From assembly GCF_900176035.1 (NCBI RefSeq), contig NZ_FWWT01000006.1, forward strand, positions 1 to 64,000: a DNA stretch of 64,000 nt, in the 5' to 3' direction. Each line of letters starts with the position of its first letter. The first letter of the stretch is position 1. Below the pieces are notes generated by a model. It saw only the letters and a program-made list of their open reading frames with translations. It was not told the DNA's origin and ran no database searches. This stretch comes from Desulfonispora thiosulfatigenes DSM 11270 (GTDB lineage: Bacteria; Bacillota; Peptococcia; Peptococcales; Desulfonisporaceae). This document shows positions 9,453 to 17,615 of this stretch, piece by piece. The position numbers and the translations under genes were made by a program.

Positions 9453-10455
9453 CCATTGTCACCTTCATATCATCATAGTTTAATGCTTCCTGCGGAATAC
9501 ATCCCGCAGATTTCAATATTGACATTATTGTGTTTCTATCTTCCTCAAATAGATTTGTCAGTATTTCTTCAGCTTTTGAGTTATCAATCGTTCTTTTATT
9601 ATTAAGAGGCCGTCCTTCGTAGCAAAGTAAGCTATGATAAAGCACCCTTGAGAGCTTGATATTATGCTGCGGATACTTTTCAATAAGCGACCTTGCAATA
9701 TCAAAACCTTCTTGATCAATGTCGCCATAGTATAAAAACAGATCTTTATTTCCGAGACCATATACATACAAAAATTTAAAGATCTTAATAACCGCTCTTC
9801 CTTCTCCAAAGAGAACTCCTTTGATGTTGGACACTCTCCCGGTTAATAGTCTTAGTAGTGAAAAGCAGGTATCCTTATTCTCGACAACTAGAACGGTATC
9901 CCCATCAGAAGATGTCGGATAATAAAAAGGCGATATTGTATCCACATACGAAATATCGCTAATTTCTAATCCCAAATTATTAAGAATACGTTTCCCATTC
10001 ACTGAAGCCTTTTCGGGCTGTAATAATGCTTTTTCGTCTTTGAAAACCACATATGAAATTTCATTGAGCGTCAATTCTCCGGAATTTCTATATAGAAAGT
10101 CTTTTAGTCTCTCAATGTGAGGGCTATCAATATGATACTGCTCTAAATTCTTCAGATAGTATGAAGCGTCCATCCCTAAATCGTGACAAAAAAAATCAAG
10201 ATTTACGCCTTCAGATTGACCTTCTAAATTCCATTTATTAATAGTTATTTTTCTCTGGATAGAACCCAAATTTGCTTCACCTTTGGCACTTCTCTTTATT
10301 TGGATAATTCTCTGATCATTTAAATCTTGAAGCTGCTGAATATATTCATTGATTTCTTCACGAGACCATTGTAATACCGGCTGCTTTCGATATTCAAAAG
10401 CTAGATCATATATATCTATTGTTTTCTTACTATAATTTTTCAGAATATTTATCAT
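9427..10455 (-). CDS. jetD: Wadjet system nuclease-like subunit JetD (Toprim domain)
   Basis: JetD is the topoisomerase-VI-like nuclease that cuts plasmid DNA in the Wadjet complex (DUF3322/DUF2220 type). A Toprim fold is visible: VLVVENKDT supplies the conserved Glu (about residue 200), followed by VLFGEGRAV and then YYGDIDQEGFDIA with the DxD metal site. The C-terminal CIPQEAL resembles the family end motif. I place the start at 10455 (MINILKNYSK) because GGAGG sits eight bases upstream; the frame is open to 10488. It is the first gene of the operon, giving the order D-A-B-C. All catalytic acids are present. Confidence 0.85.
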   Translation of the reverse strand: MINILKNYSKKTIDIYDLAFEYRKQPVLQWSREEINEYIQQLQDLNDQRIIQIKRSAKGEANLGSIQRKITINKWNLEGQSEGVNLDFFCHDLGMDASYYLKNLEQYHIDSPHIERLKDFLYRNSGELTLNEISYVVFKDEKALLQPEKASVNGKRILNNLGLEISDISYVDTISPFYYPTSSDGDTVLVVENKDTCFSLLRLLTGRVSNIKGVLFGEGRAVIKIFKFLYVYGLGNKDLFLYYGDIDQEGFDIARSLIEKYPQHNIKLSRVLYHSLLCYEGRPLNNKRTIDNSKAEEILTNLFEEDRNTIMSILKSAGCIPQEALNYDDMKVTMDELQYRLF

Positions 10456-10490
10456 CAACATTGCCTCCAATGGTTTATACTCGAGCATTT

Positions 10491-10673
10491 CTAAATTTCT
10501 AGCAGATATTGATCAAGAATTCCACTCAAATGTAGTTTATACTGCTCAATCACCGGCTCCGGAAATAGTATCTTTACTTTACTTCCAAACTGTGATATCC
10601 AAGCAATGAAAGTGGAGCTTACAACCACCTTAATCCAGATATAGATGCTATTTTCATCCATTTTTCCAATCAA
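10491..10673 (-). pseudogene. WYL-domain regulator, C-terminal remnant
   Basis: Sixty codons end three bases before the longest possible jetD frame. The sequence (VVVSSTFIAWISQFGSKVKI, then LFPEPVIEQYKLHLSGILDQY-like) fits the C-terminal end of WYL proteins, where a 'fG..v.vl.P..l...' segment closes the domain. No start or DNA-binding part is found upstream; stops interrupt all frames around 10680. WYL regulators commonly control defence operons, so this may be the wreck of the original Wadjet repressor. Alternatively it is an unrelated short gene starting at TTG. Confidence 0.45.
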
Positions 10674-10748
10674 AACTTATTTTCCAAAACGATCGATATC
10701 TGTCATTCAACTGATTAATGAGGAAATCCATTATATTTAACGGTTCGT

Positions 10749-10807
10749 ATTTCCAAAGCGAGCCAGCCTTAGATAGGTTTTATCTTAGGCTAGCTCATTT
10801 TGGAAAT
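10749..10807. repeat. 27-bp imperfect inverted repeat between doc and the Wadjet operon
   Basis: The arms 10749-10775 and 10781-10807 match at 23 of 27 positions around a GGTTT loop. Two mismatches become G-U pairs in minus-strand RNA, so it could terminate the phd-doc transcript. No T-run follows, and a small non-autonomous element is also possible. Confidence 0.45.
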
Positions 10808-10832
10808 ATATTGTTAGCAGACGTTTACATAA

Positions 10833-11207
10833 CTACTCATGTTCATTAATCCAATTTAATATCTCATCTTTAGTAAATTTTCCTTTTGCTATATTTAATC
10901 CTAAATTCACTAATTCTTCTTGTTTGAAAGATAACTTTATCCCATTATATTCTAATAAAATAAGCATTACATAAATACCCATTCTTTTATTTCCATCAAC
11001 AAATGAATGATTATTAATAATGCTATAACAAATACTGGCACATTTTTCTTTAACTGTTAAATACAATTCTACGCCATCAAAAGTTGCTCGTGAATTTTCA
11101 ATTGCTGAATGTAAAAGTTGTATGTCTCTTATTCCGTCTGAGCCACCTGTGGTTGCAATCATTTTCTTATGAAGCTTTATTATATAGTCTACAGTAATAT
11201 ATTTCAT
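10833..11207 (-). CDS. doc: Doc-type toxin (Fic fold), death-on-curing family
   Basis: Doc toxins inactivate elongation factor EF-Tu by phosphorylation. The 124-residue protein has the family's HxFxxGNKR motif as NHSFVDGNKRMG (about residues 66-77), preceded by the usual SAIENSRATFDG and followed by LLEYNGIKL. Length is typical of Doc. Its start overlaps the stop of the upstream antitoxin gene by four bases (ATGA-type), the standard antitoxin-first arrangement. No damage is seen, so the toxin is probably functional and neutralised by the neighbouring Phd protein. Confidence 0.92.
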   Translation of the reverse strand: MKYITVDYIIKLHKKMIATTGGSDGIRDIQLLHSAIENSRATFDGVELYLTVKEKCASICYSIINNHSFVDGNKRMGIYVMLILLEYNGIKLSFKQEELVNLGLNIAKGKFTKDEILNWINEHE

Positions 11208-11446
11208 TTAGCTAATTCGTTGAATGCTTCAATATTCTCAGATAAAATTTTATCAGCGATTGCATCTAATTTTTCTTCTTCAAAAATAGCTTCTTTACTA
11301 AACTCTTCAAAATCTAAAAGAATATATTTAGGTTTATTGTTTTTCATTATAACTACTGACTTACTATCATCTACAATCTTAGCAATTTTTGAAAAGTTTT
11401 GATTTGCTTCAGATATAGAAATCATATTTTTAGTATTTACCAACAT
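11204..11446 (-). CDS. phd: Phd/YefM-type antitoxin
   Basis: Phd antitoxins bind Doc through a disordered C-terminus and repress their own operon through an N-terminal DNA-binding domain. The 80-residue product reads NTKNMISISEANQNFSKI then SVVIMKNNKPKYILLDFEEF, the classical Phd/YefM pattern. The acidic tail (EEKLDAIADKILSENIEAF) would contact Doc. AGGAGGTG lies eight bases upstream of the ATG. A palindromic operator overlaps the promoter upstream. Confidence 0.92.
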   Translation of the reverse strand: MLVNTKNMISISEANQNFSKIAKIVDDSKSVVIMKNNKPKYILLDFEEFSKEAIFEEEKLDAIADKILSENIEAFNELAK

Positions 11447-11467
11447 TAATAAACACCTCCTATAATT

Positions 11468-11497
11468 ATTATATCATATTTAGGATAAATTCATCCT
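11468..11497 (-). promoter_or_regulatory. phd-doc promoter with palindromic operator
   Basis: On the minus strand a TATAAT box lies at 11473-11468. Just upstream, AGGATnAATTnATCCT (11482-11497) is a 16-bp palindrome with only two central mismatches. This is where a Phd autorepressor would bind. The -35 is not well defined. Confidence 0.6.
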
Positions 11498-11741
11498 ATT
11501 TAATAACATTTATTGAAAATTTAAAATAAGATATAACATATTTGCTAACCATTAACTTCCCGACACATTATTTCATTAATTCCTCTAGTTTTGTTTGGAT
11601 TCACGACAAGAATGTCAGGAATACTACCTTTAAATAATTAAGTTTTAAAAAAACTAATTTTACAATCATCAAAAAACACAATATATATAAATATTCTTTG
11701 TAAACACCCACCTCCCTCCCAAAATTCCCCTTCCTCGTTCG
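11498..11741. other. Intergenic stretch without recognised feature
   Basis: No convincing coding frame or structured RNA is seen between the phd promoter and the group II intron. A purine/pyrimidine-skewed tract (CACCCACCTCCCTCCC, 11706-11721) lies close to the intron 3' end. Confidence 0.5.
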
Positions 11742-12181
11742 ATCGAGTAGGAGGTAAATAATTATTTTATTTACCGTCCTCTCACACCACCGTACGTACC
11801 GTTCGGTATACGGCGGTTCATTAAGACAGCATTAATTTCTCATACTCTTTTAAAACCACGATTAATCAATTTTTGATTAGTTATGGTTTTATTTGTTATA
11901 TGACTATTAGATCTCCCCAGGTAAGAGCGTAAACTTTCATTCCATGTATCTGCTACATATACTTTCCCTATTTCGGATAATTCAGGATTTTGGCTTGTTA
12001 TGCAACCTCATCCATAGGGTCAAGCCTCTAATGTAGTTCGTGTACCTCAAACCAGAACTTTGCCTCCGACTTCCTTCAGATTCCACCTCACGGTGGACAC
12101 CCTTGTCTTAAGATAACGGTTGGCACTATCAACCCCCGTATCGGACTTTCACCGACTAGTTTACGCCCATGCTGGGCGCAC
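11742..12181 (-). ncRNA. Group II intron without an encoded protein
   Basis: Reading the minus strand, the element starts GTGCGCCCAGCATGGGCG, a standard group II 5' end. It continues with the typical domain I blocks (GTCGGTGAAAGTCCGATA, CAAGGGTGTCCACCGTGAGG, CTGAAGGAAGTCGGAGGC). Domain V is at about 11821-11775: GAACCGCCGTATACC, GAAC, GGTACGTACGGTGGT, then GTGAGAGGACGG. Domain VI is a GGTAAAT/ATTTACC hairpin before CCTACTCGAT (inferred 3' end). The position where a reverse transcriptase gene normally lies (about 11920-11840) has only a hairpin, so no maturase is encoded. Length is about 440 nt. Splicing would need a helper protein or may be lost. The exact 3' end is inferred. Confidence 0.85.
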
Positions 12182-12270
12182 ATAAAAAAAGTCTTTTCCT
12201 TTTATTTAAGATATGGTATTTTGAATATTGTCGAAATCTGTCAGTTGTCTTTTTAAAGGAGTGAATATCG

Positions 12271-13113
12271 TTGAAAGCAAATAACGTAATAGCGAAAGTA
12301 GTAGGTGGAAAGAAAACTTATATTGTAGAGAATCATCACGAAGTTATAATTTCATGGTCAGAATATGCTTCTAATAATGAAACTGCACCTGTATTATTAA
12401 CTTTTGATCATCATATAGATACCCGAAGTGCATTTTATAGATATTCCCGTAAGGTTGCTGGACTCGAATGGAGACCCGTAAGAGATCAGTTAATTGCTAA
12501 TGTTGATATAAATGACTCAAATTCTATTGAGGCAGCATTAAAAAGACTTTGTAATGATGAGCACATAGATTTTGCATTACAAACAGGGATAATATCAGAT
12601 GCAATAGTATTTAGCCTAATGGATGTAGGTATTTGCAGAGATTTTGCCAATAATAAAATATGCTATATAGATCCTTACTGCACTAGTAAATATAACAAAA
12701 ATTCTCATGGCGATGAGTGTCAAATTGATGTATATGATAAGGTAATCGAAGGAGAGGAATTATTCTTTAAATTAAAACAGATAAATCAATTTATTCCTGG
12801 TTTTTTTATTTCAGATAGAATAAACAAGAAATTTATTTTAGATATTGATTTAGATTGTTTCCATACTAAAAAAGCTATTAATCCCGTAGATATGTCCGTT
12901 TTTAATTATTTAGTAAATAATGCAGAAATAATTACTATAGCAAAGGAAGGATATTACGTTGACCTGGAAAAAAAGGATAATGATATAAATGAGAATTATC
13001 TTTTAGAAAAGTTATTAGCTCATATAGAAAATTCTATAGAAAGAACTGAAGGTAATAAACGATTTAAATCCTCTAGGTATAATAGCACAAGAAAAAGTGA
13101 TAAAGTATCTTGA
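12271..13113 (+). CDS. UPF0489-family protein, probable frameshift at the C-terminus
   Basis: UPF0489 proteins have an arginase-like fold of unknown substrate. The key blocks are present: LLTFDHHIDTRSAF (about residue 47), WRPVRDQ, and FILDIDLDCF with its Asp cluster (about residue 190), which would bind metal. I use the TTG at 12271 because AAAGGAG lies nine bases upstream; no ATG fits. The present tail ends KSSRYNSTRKSDKVS, which is atypical. One base less near 13068 would restore KSLGIIAQEKVIKYLE ending at 13117, so a one-base insertion is likely. The gene stands alone between the group II intron and the ABC-F leader. Confidence 0.8.
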   Translation: MKANNVIAKVVGGKKTYIVENHHEVIISWSEYASNNETAPVLLTFDHHIDTRSAFYRYSRKVAGLEWRPVRDQLIANVDINDSNSIEAALKRLCNDEHIDFALQTGIISDAIVFSLMDVGICRDFANNKICYIDPYCTSKYNKNSHGDECQIDVYDKVIEGEELFFKLKQINQFIPGFFISDRINKKFILDIDLDCFHTKKAINPVDMSVFNYLVNNAEIITIAKEGYYVDLEKKDNDINENYLLEKLLAHIENSIERTEGNKRFKSSRYNSTRKSDKVS

Positions 13114-13314
13114 ATAATTCATTATATTAGGCAGTGCACCAATAATATTATTCTTTCCTGTACCCTTTGGATCAATAAAGGGATTAATTAAGCAAGTAGC
13201 TTGTCTTGTTTTAACAATAAAAGCCTAGCAACATCAGGCTTAATCATATAATGATAAAATTAACCTTGTCTATTAATTATAAACTTGTACTTTTACCTTT
13301 TTCGGATCAGTAAA
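13114..13314. other. Intergenic stretch with a short relic
   Basis: On the minus strand, 13240-13188 reads RLLLLKQDKLLA then stop. A similar tail (RFFIIRIMDKLPA, stop) occurs at about 738-697. The two may be remnants of the same unidentified gene family. No other feature is seen. Confidence 0.3.
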
Positions 13315-13316
13315 AG

Positions 13317-13325
13317 TGGTATACT
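13317..13325 (+). promoter_or_regulatory. Extended -10 promoter of the ABC-F leader
   Basis: TGGTATACT gives an extended -10 (TGn + TATACT, 13320-13325). The -35 region is poor. Transcription would start near 13332 and yield a leader of about 120 nt before the ABC-F start codon. Confidence 0.5.
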
Positions 13326-13393
13326 ATTGATATTAACTTTTAAAAAATATCTTTACTATCTAAATTAGATTATAAAATTTAATTTAAAAAACA

Positions 13394-13447
13394 ATGTGTC
13401 TAAGAGCTTATTTTTATAGGCTCTTTTTCAATGATAAGGAAAGGTGA
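13394..13447 (+). CDS. Putative 17-residue leader peptide of the ABC-F gene
   Basis: ATG at 13394 opens MCLRAYFYRLFFNDKER and stops at TGA 13445-13447, four bases before the ABC-F ATG. The frame passes through the attenuator hairpin, so a stalled ribosome would prevent hairpin formation. This is the logic known for ribosome-protection ABC-F leaders. There is no clear ribosome site upstream, which weakens the call. Confidence 0.4.
   Translation: MCLRAYFYRLFFNDKER
13402..13428 (+). terminator. Attenuator hairpin in the ABC-F leader
   Basis: AAGAGCTTAT (13402-13411) pairs with ATAGGCTCTT (13416-13425) through ten base pairs including one G-U, around a TTTT loop. It runs directly into a T-tract. 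It ends 24 bases before the ABC-F start, so it would stop transcription early unless melted or blocked. Confidence 0.7.
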
Positions 13448-13451
13448 TAAT

Positions 13452-15190
13452 ATGATAAAAATCGATAACTTATCCTACTCGTTTCCGCAAAAGAATCTAT
13501 ATAATAAAATTTCATTCACATTAGAATATGGACAACACTGTGCTTTTATTGGAGTAGGTGGCAGTGGAAAAAGTACCTTAATAGATTTAATTATGGATCC
13601 AGAAAAATATATGTTTGAGGGAACATTAGAAATAAGCCCTGGTTGCATAATTGGGTATGTAAGTCAGTCCTCTCAATTAGACAAAACAAAAAACTTACAG
13701 TATTCGAATATATAGGTGAAGAATGTATTAAACTGCAAAATGAATTAATATCAATTTGTGCTGAAATGGAAACATCTTTGGATATTGATCCCTTACTGGA
13801 AAAGTACCAACAAACTTTAGACGCATTTGACTCGCTTGGTGGCAATGATTTTGAAAGCATAATTAATAAGAAATTAAATTTAGCAAATCTAATGAAGCAT
13901 AAAAATCTAATGATATCTGAACTTAGTGGTGGCGAATTTAAGCTTATTCAAGTAATTAAAGAAATGTTAAGCAGCCCAGATTTACTGATTATGGATGAAC
14001 CCGATGTATTTTTAGATTTTGAAAATCTAAATTCCCTTAAAAATCTAATTAATTCACATAAAGGAACACTGCTAATTATTACGCACAACAGATTTCTACT
14101 GAATAATTGTTTTAATAAAATTCTGCACCTTGAAAACATGGAGCTCCAAGAATTTGATGGAAGATATATCGATTATAACTTCTCTCTAATTCAACGTAAA
14201 ATTGAGTTACAAGAGCTAGCTTTTGCTGATACTGAAGAAATTAAGAGAACTGAAGTTTTAGTTGATAAGCTAAGATGGGCTGCAACTAACCATTCCGAAC
14301 CAGCTAAAGGGAAATCTCTAAAGGCTAGAGTTAAAATTCAAGAACGATTAGAAGCACGTAGAATTAAGGAACCATTTGTATATATTAAACAACCAGATAT
14401 CCGTTTATTTGCAGATAATATAATCGAAGAAACCATTGCTTTAAAAGTGAATGATTACAATCTTGCCTTTGATGATATTCTCCTAGAAAATGTTAACTTT
14501 GAGATAAAATCTACCGATAAAGTGGCCCTCATCGGTCCAAATGGCACTGGAAAAACGACTCTACTCCGCGAAATCTTTAAAAATAATCATAATTCTATTA
14601 ATTTCAATGAAGACATTGAAGTAGCTTATTTATCTCAACTTCAAGGCGAAATGCTAAATGATTCTAATACTATACTCGAAGAATTTTTCGAGATTGGGTT
14701 TAAAAATTCACAAGAAATTATATCATGGATTTCAAACTATGGTTTTGAGGAAGAAGTCATTAATCAAAAGATAGGATCTTTATCTGGTGGAGAAAAAAAT
14801 ATGCTTCAATTAGCTAAAATTTCTTCTTGTAGAGCAAACATGTTGCTTCTGGATGAACCCACAAGTCATTTAGATACCTATTCACAAATTGCTTTAGAAA
14901 AAGCCATAGAAAATTATAATGGTTGCATTCTTATGATTTCTCACGACTTTTATTCTATGGTAAACTGTATGGATTTTGTTTTAATCATTGAAAATAAGAC
15001 AATTAGAAAAATGAGTATGAAAAAATTCAGGAAAATGATTTATGCTAAACATTTTGATAGAGACTATTTAGAAATTGAACAAAAGAAAAAGGCTGTTGAA
15101 ACAAAAATAGCTTTGGCTTTAAAAGATAATAATTTCATGCTTGCAAAAATTTTATCTGAAGAGTTAGAATCTCTGATTAAACTACTTTAA
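13452..15190 (+). pseudogene. ABC-F ribosome-protection-type ATPase, broken by a one-base frameshift
   Basis: ABC-F proteins are soluble double ATPases; antibiotic-resistance members expel drugs from the ribosome. The first part (13452-13715) has Walker A GVGGSGKST. The second frame (to 15190) carries signature LSGGEFK and Walker B LLIMDEPD. A linker follows, then the second Walker A GPNGTGKTT, signature LSGGEKN and LLLDEPTSH. The frames join at a run of six A (13688-13693); a seventh A would give DKTKKLTVFEYIGEE and one protein of about 579 residues. There is no transmembrane domain. Start 13452 has GGAAAGG seven bases upstream. Clostridial resistance types such as CplR are possible relatives, but I cannot fix the class. 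The gene may be intact in vivo if the missing A is a sequencing error. Confidence 0.85.
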
Positions 15191-15243
15191 TTAAGGTGTA
15201 ATTAATTTTGCACCAATTTCAAAAATTACAGTCTCGTCTCCTA

Positions 15244-15283
15244 TAAAGGATGAAGAACTTAACTTAAAGTTCTTCATCCTTTA
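15244..15283. terminator. Rho-independent-type hairpin after the ABC-F gene
   Basis: A 17-bp perfect stem (TAAAGGATGAAGAACTT and its complement) encloses a 6-base loop. It lies 54 bp after the ABC-F stop and before the M23 peptidase gene. The T-tract is short. Confidence 0.65.
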
Positions 15284-15444
15284 ATATTGTCTTCACTTGG
15301 AATAAGCATTCTTTCTTGCACTTTTATAACCTCCAATTAAAGGTAATTATTAATGCTCAGTATTAATATATATATTATAAAAGCTGCTACTTTTTTTAAA
15401 CAAATATAACGGCTTATTTTATAGTCATGGAGGTAGATTAAAAC

Positions 15445-16485
15445 ATGCTACTCATTTTCAAAAAAAGAACATTTATATGCTTATGTCTAGTTGCACTGTT
15501 TGGAACTATTATATTCGGGGGTAGTTTACTATTCTTATCAAACAATAAATCTATCAATGTTTTATCAAACGAAGAAAATAATAAAGATTATATAAAATGG
15601 GTTGATTTTAATGTACCCTATGAGGCTATGAACAAAGCATTAAAACTTGATATAGATTCGCAAGAAAAGGAAGTCAAACTAAACTGGATAGAGCTGCTTG
15701 CATACTTAACTGCAGAAAATGGTAATAATTTCAAAGGTTTTAAAGAAAAACAATTAGATGCCATCGCAAAAATGCTGGAATCAGGTAAAACTATTCAAGA
15801 GTTGACAGAAAACATGAAATATTATCCCTACTATTATGAAGCTTATAGTGCTGTGTTGTCCGGTTTCTTGGGAGAATATGAAATTGAAGTTAAGGATGAA
15901 AATGGAGAAGGAAATCGTTGGGAGAGACGCTATGGACTCAAAGTTTTTTCACCCATTGCAAAAACCTTTCCCTATAATCATTATGATGATTTCGGTAACA
16001 GTCGTTCTTATGGGTTTAAAAGGACGCATCTTGGGAATGATTTAATGGGCCAGGTAGGAACACCTATTGTTGCTATGGAAGGCGGAATTGTAGAAGCGCT
16101 CGGCTGGAACAAGTATGGTGGTTGGCGTATTGGAATTCGCTCTCTAGATTCTAAAAGATATTATTACTACGCACATCTGAGAAAAAACTTTCCATACCGA
16201 AAAGATTTGAAAGTGGGCTCTGAAGTTAAGGCAGGTGATGTTATTGGATATCTGGGCAGAACAGGTTACAGTAATGAGGAAAATGTCAATAATATTCAAC
16301 AAGCGCACCTTCATTTTGGTATGCAGCTCATTTTTGATGAATCACAAAAGGAAAGCGATAACGAAATTTGGATTGATGTATATCAAATCATTCGGCTCTT
16401 AGATCAACAAAGATCAGAAGTTATTAAAAATCCAGAAACTAAAGATTACAGCAGAGTTTATGATATTCGAGAATGTACTGATTAA
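15445..16485 (+). CDS. M23-family (LytM-like) peptidase, membrane-anchored
   Basis: M23 peptidases are zinc endopeptidases that cut peptidoglycan cross-bridges. An N-terminal hydrophobic segment (residues 8-31) would anchor or export the 346-residue protein. The catalytic domain is in the C-terminal half: THLGNDLMG (about residue 197) gives the HxxxD zinc ligands, YYYAHLRKNF supplies the next His, and AHLHFGMQL gives the HxH. The middle domain (about 45-150) is not recognised. GGAGG lies 11 bases upstream of the ATG. It is monocistronic, flanked by hairpins on both sides. A role in cell wall remodelling or sporulation is likely but not shown. Confidence 0.88.
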   Translation: MLLIFKKRTFICLCLVALFGTIIFGGSLLFLSNNKSINVLSNEENNKDYIKWVDFNVPYEAMNKALKLDIDSQEKEVKLNWIELLAYLTAENGNNFKGFKEKQLDAIAKMLESGKTIQELTENMKYYPYYYEAYSAVLSGFLGEYEIEVKDENGEGNRWERRYGLKVFSPIAKTFPYNHYDDFGNSRSYGFKRTHLGNDLMGQVGTPIVAMEGGIVEALGWNKYGGWRIGIRSLDSKRYYYYAHLRKNFPYRKDLKVGSEVKAGDVIGYLGRTGYSNEENVNNIQQAHLHFGMQLIFDESQKESDNEIWIDVYQIIRLLDQQRSEVIKNPETKDYSRVYDIRECTD

Positions 16486-16534
16486 ACTATTAATCAATAA
16501 GGTAAACAAATTATAAAAATAACTGAAAATAAAA

Positions 16535-16572
16535 GGGCATACAAACAGACATGAAAATCTGCTTGTATGCCC
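16535..16572. terminator. Bidirectional terminator between the M23 peptidase and peroxiredoxin genes
   Basis: GGGCATACAAaCAGA pairs with TCTGcTTGTATGCCC around a short loop. It separates two convergent genes. It has A-rich flanks upstream and a T-containing flank downstream. Confidence 0.8.
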
Positions 16573-16596
16573 TCTATATTAGGCTTTTTTCTATCT

Positions 16597-17280
16597 TTAA
16601 CGTCCATCTCCTATTTGATTATTGATATCCTTAAAACATAAATACCAATCCATACATGAATAACCATTCTGACATCTTATTCGTTGTTTTAATTCTTCAT
16701 AGGTATTTGGTGGTGGCATAATTACTGGCATACCTGGCACCCAATTAGCAGGCGTCGCTACTTTTTCTACATCCGCGGTTTGTAATGCATCTAAAATTCT
16801 TAGTATTTCTGGTATATTCCTTCCTGTAGTTAATGGATAATATAGTATCGTTCTTAGGATTCCTTTAGGATCAATAATATATACAGTCCTCACTGTAGCT
16901 GTTTCACTCATTGCTGGGGATATCATACCGTAAAGATTAGATACCTTAAGGTTCCTATCATCAATAACTGGGAAAGGTATCTCGATACCCGTATGACAAT
17001 AAATATTATATACCCATGCTAGGTGTGAAGAATTACTATCTACACTTAATCCTATAAGTTGGGTATTTCTTTGAACAAAATAAGGAAAATATCTTGCAAA
17101 TGCTATAAACTCAGTCGTACATACTGGTGTAAAATCTCCAGGATGAGAAAATAGTACAACCCATTTTCCTCGAAACTCTGATAATTTAATATTCCCAAAT
17201 GTAGTAATCGCTTCAAAATCAGGCGCCTTCGCACCAATCTGAGGCAAACAAGTCCTTGGAACACTCATATCTTCATTCAT
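16597..17280 (-). CDS. Peroxiredoxin (AhpC/TSA family, Prx6-like)
   Basis: The enzyme reduces hydrogen peroxide and organic peroxides. The peroxidatic cysteine is Cys54 in HPGDFTPVCTTEF, and the C-terminal extension (ATPANWVPGMPVIMPPP) is the Prx6-type arm. The last 25 residues hold three further cysteines (RCQNGYSCMDWYLCF), which could act as resolving residues. I start at 17280 (MNEDMSVPRT) because AAAGGAGAGAGG lies just upstream; the frame is open to 17343. A shortened copy lies at 19777-19914. It is likely an oxidative-stress gene of an anaerobe, and no clear PerR box was found. Confidence 0.92.
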   Translation of the reverse strand: MNEDMSVPRTCLPQIGAKAPDFEAITTFGNIKLSEFRGKWVVLFSHPGDFTPVCTTEFIAFARYFPYFVQRNTQLIGLSVDSNSSHLAWVYNIYCHTGIEIPFPVIDDRNLKVSNLYGMISPAMSETATVRTVYIIDPKGILRTILYYPLTTGRNIPEILRILDALQTADVEKVATPANWVPGMPVIMPPPNTYEELKQRIRCQNGYSCMDWYLCFKDINNQIGDGR

Positions 17281-17353
17281 GAACCTCTCTCCTTTTAGAA
17301 TAAACTTCATAATATTATACTCATGAATAAGATATCTGTTCACAGGATATTTG

Positions 17354-17383
17354 TTACAATCTATTATTTTTACTTTTGGACAT
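17354..17383 (-). CDS. Possible 9-residue ORF upstream of the peroxiredoxin gene
   Basis: AGGAGG with good spacing precedes ATG at 17383, encoding MSKSKNNRL and a stop. It lies in the leader region of the peroxiredoxin gene on the same strand, about 75 bases before its start. A TGAACA-17-TATAAT promoter-like pair lies between them (about 17335-17307), so the two may not share a transcript. It may be fortuitous. Confidence 0.25.
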   Translation of the reverse strand: MSKSKNNRL

Positions 17384-17615
17384 GAGTACCTCCTAAAATT
17401 ATCGTCATGTTTTATTATATATTTTTACTATACGACAAAACTCTTACATAAAAGAAATATAATTAACACTTTTAAACAAATTTCACATATTATATTACAA
17501 GTCAAATTATATATACAAAAATCAGCTTACAAACGGTATTGCTATATTTAAGATTTTAATAATTTAAAATCTTAAAAGAATTATACCTTTATTTTAAATA
17601 GTAAGGAGGATTTAT

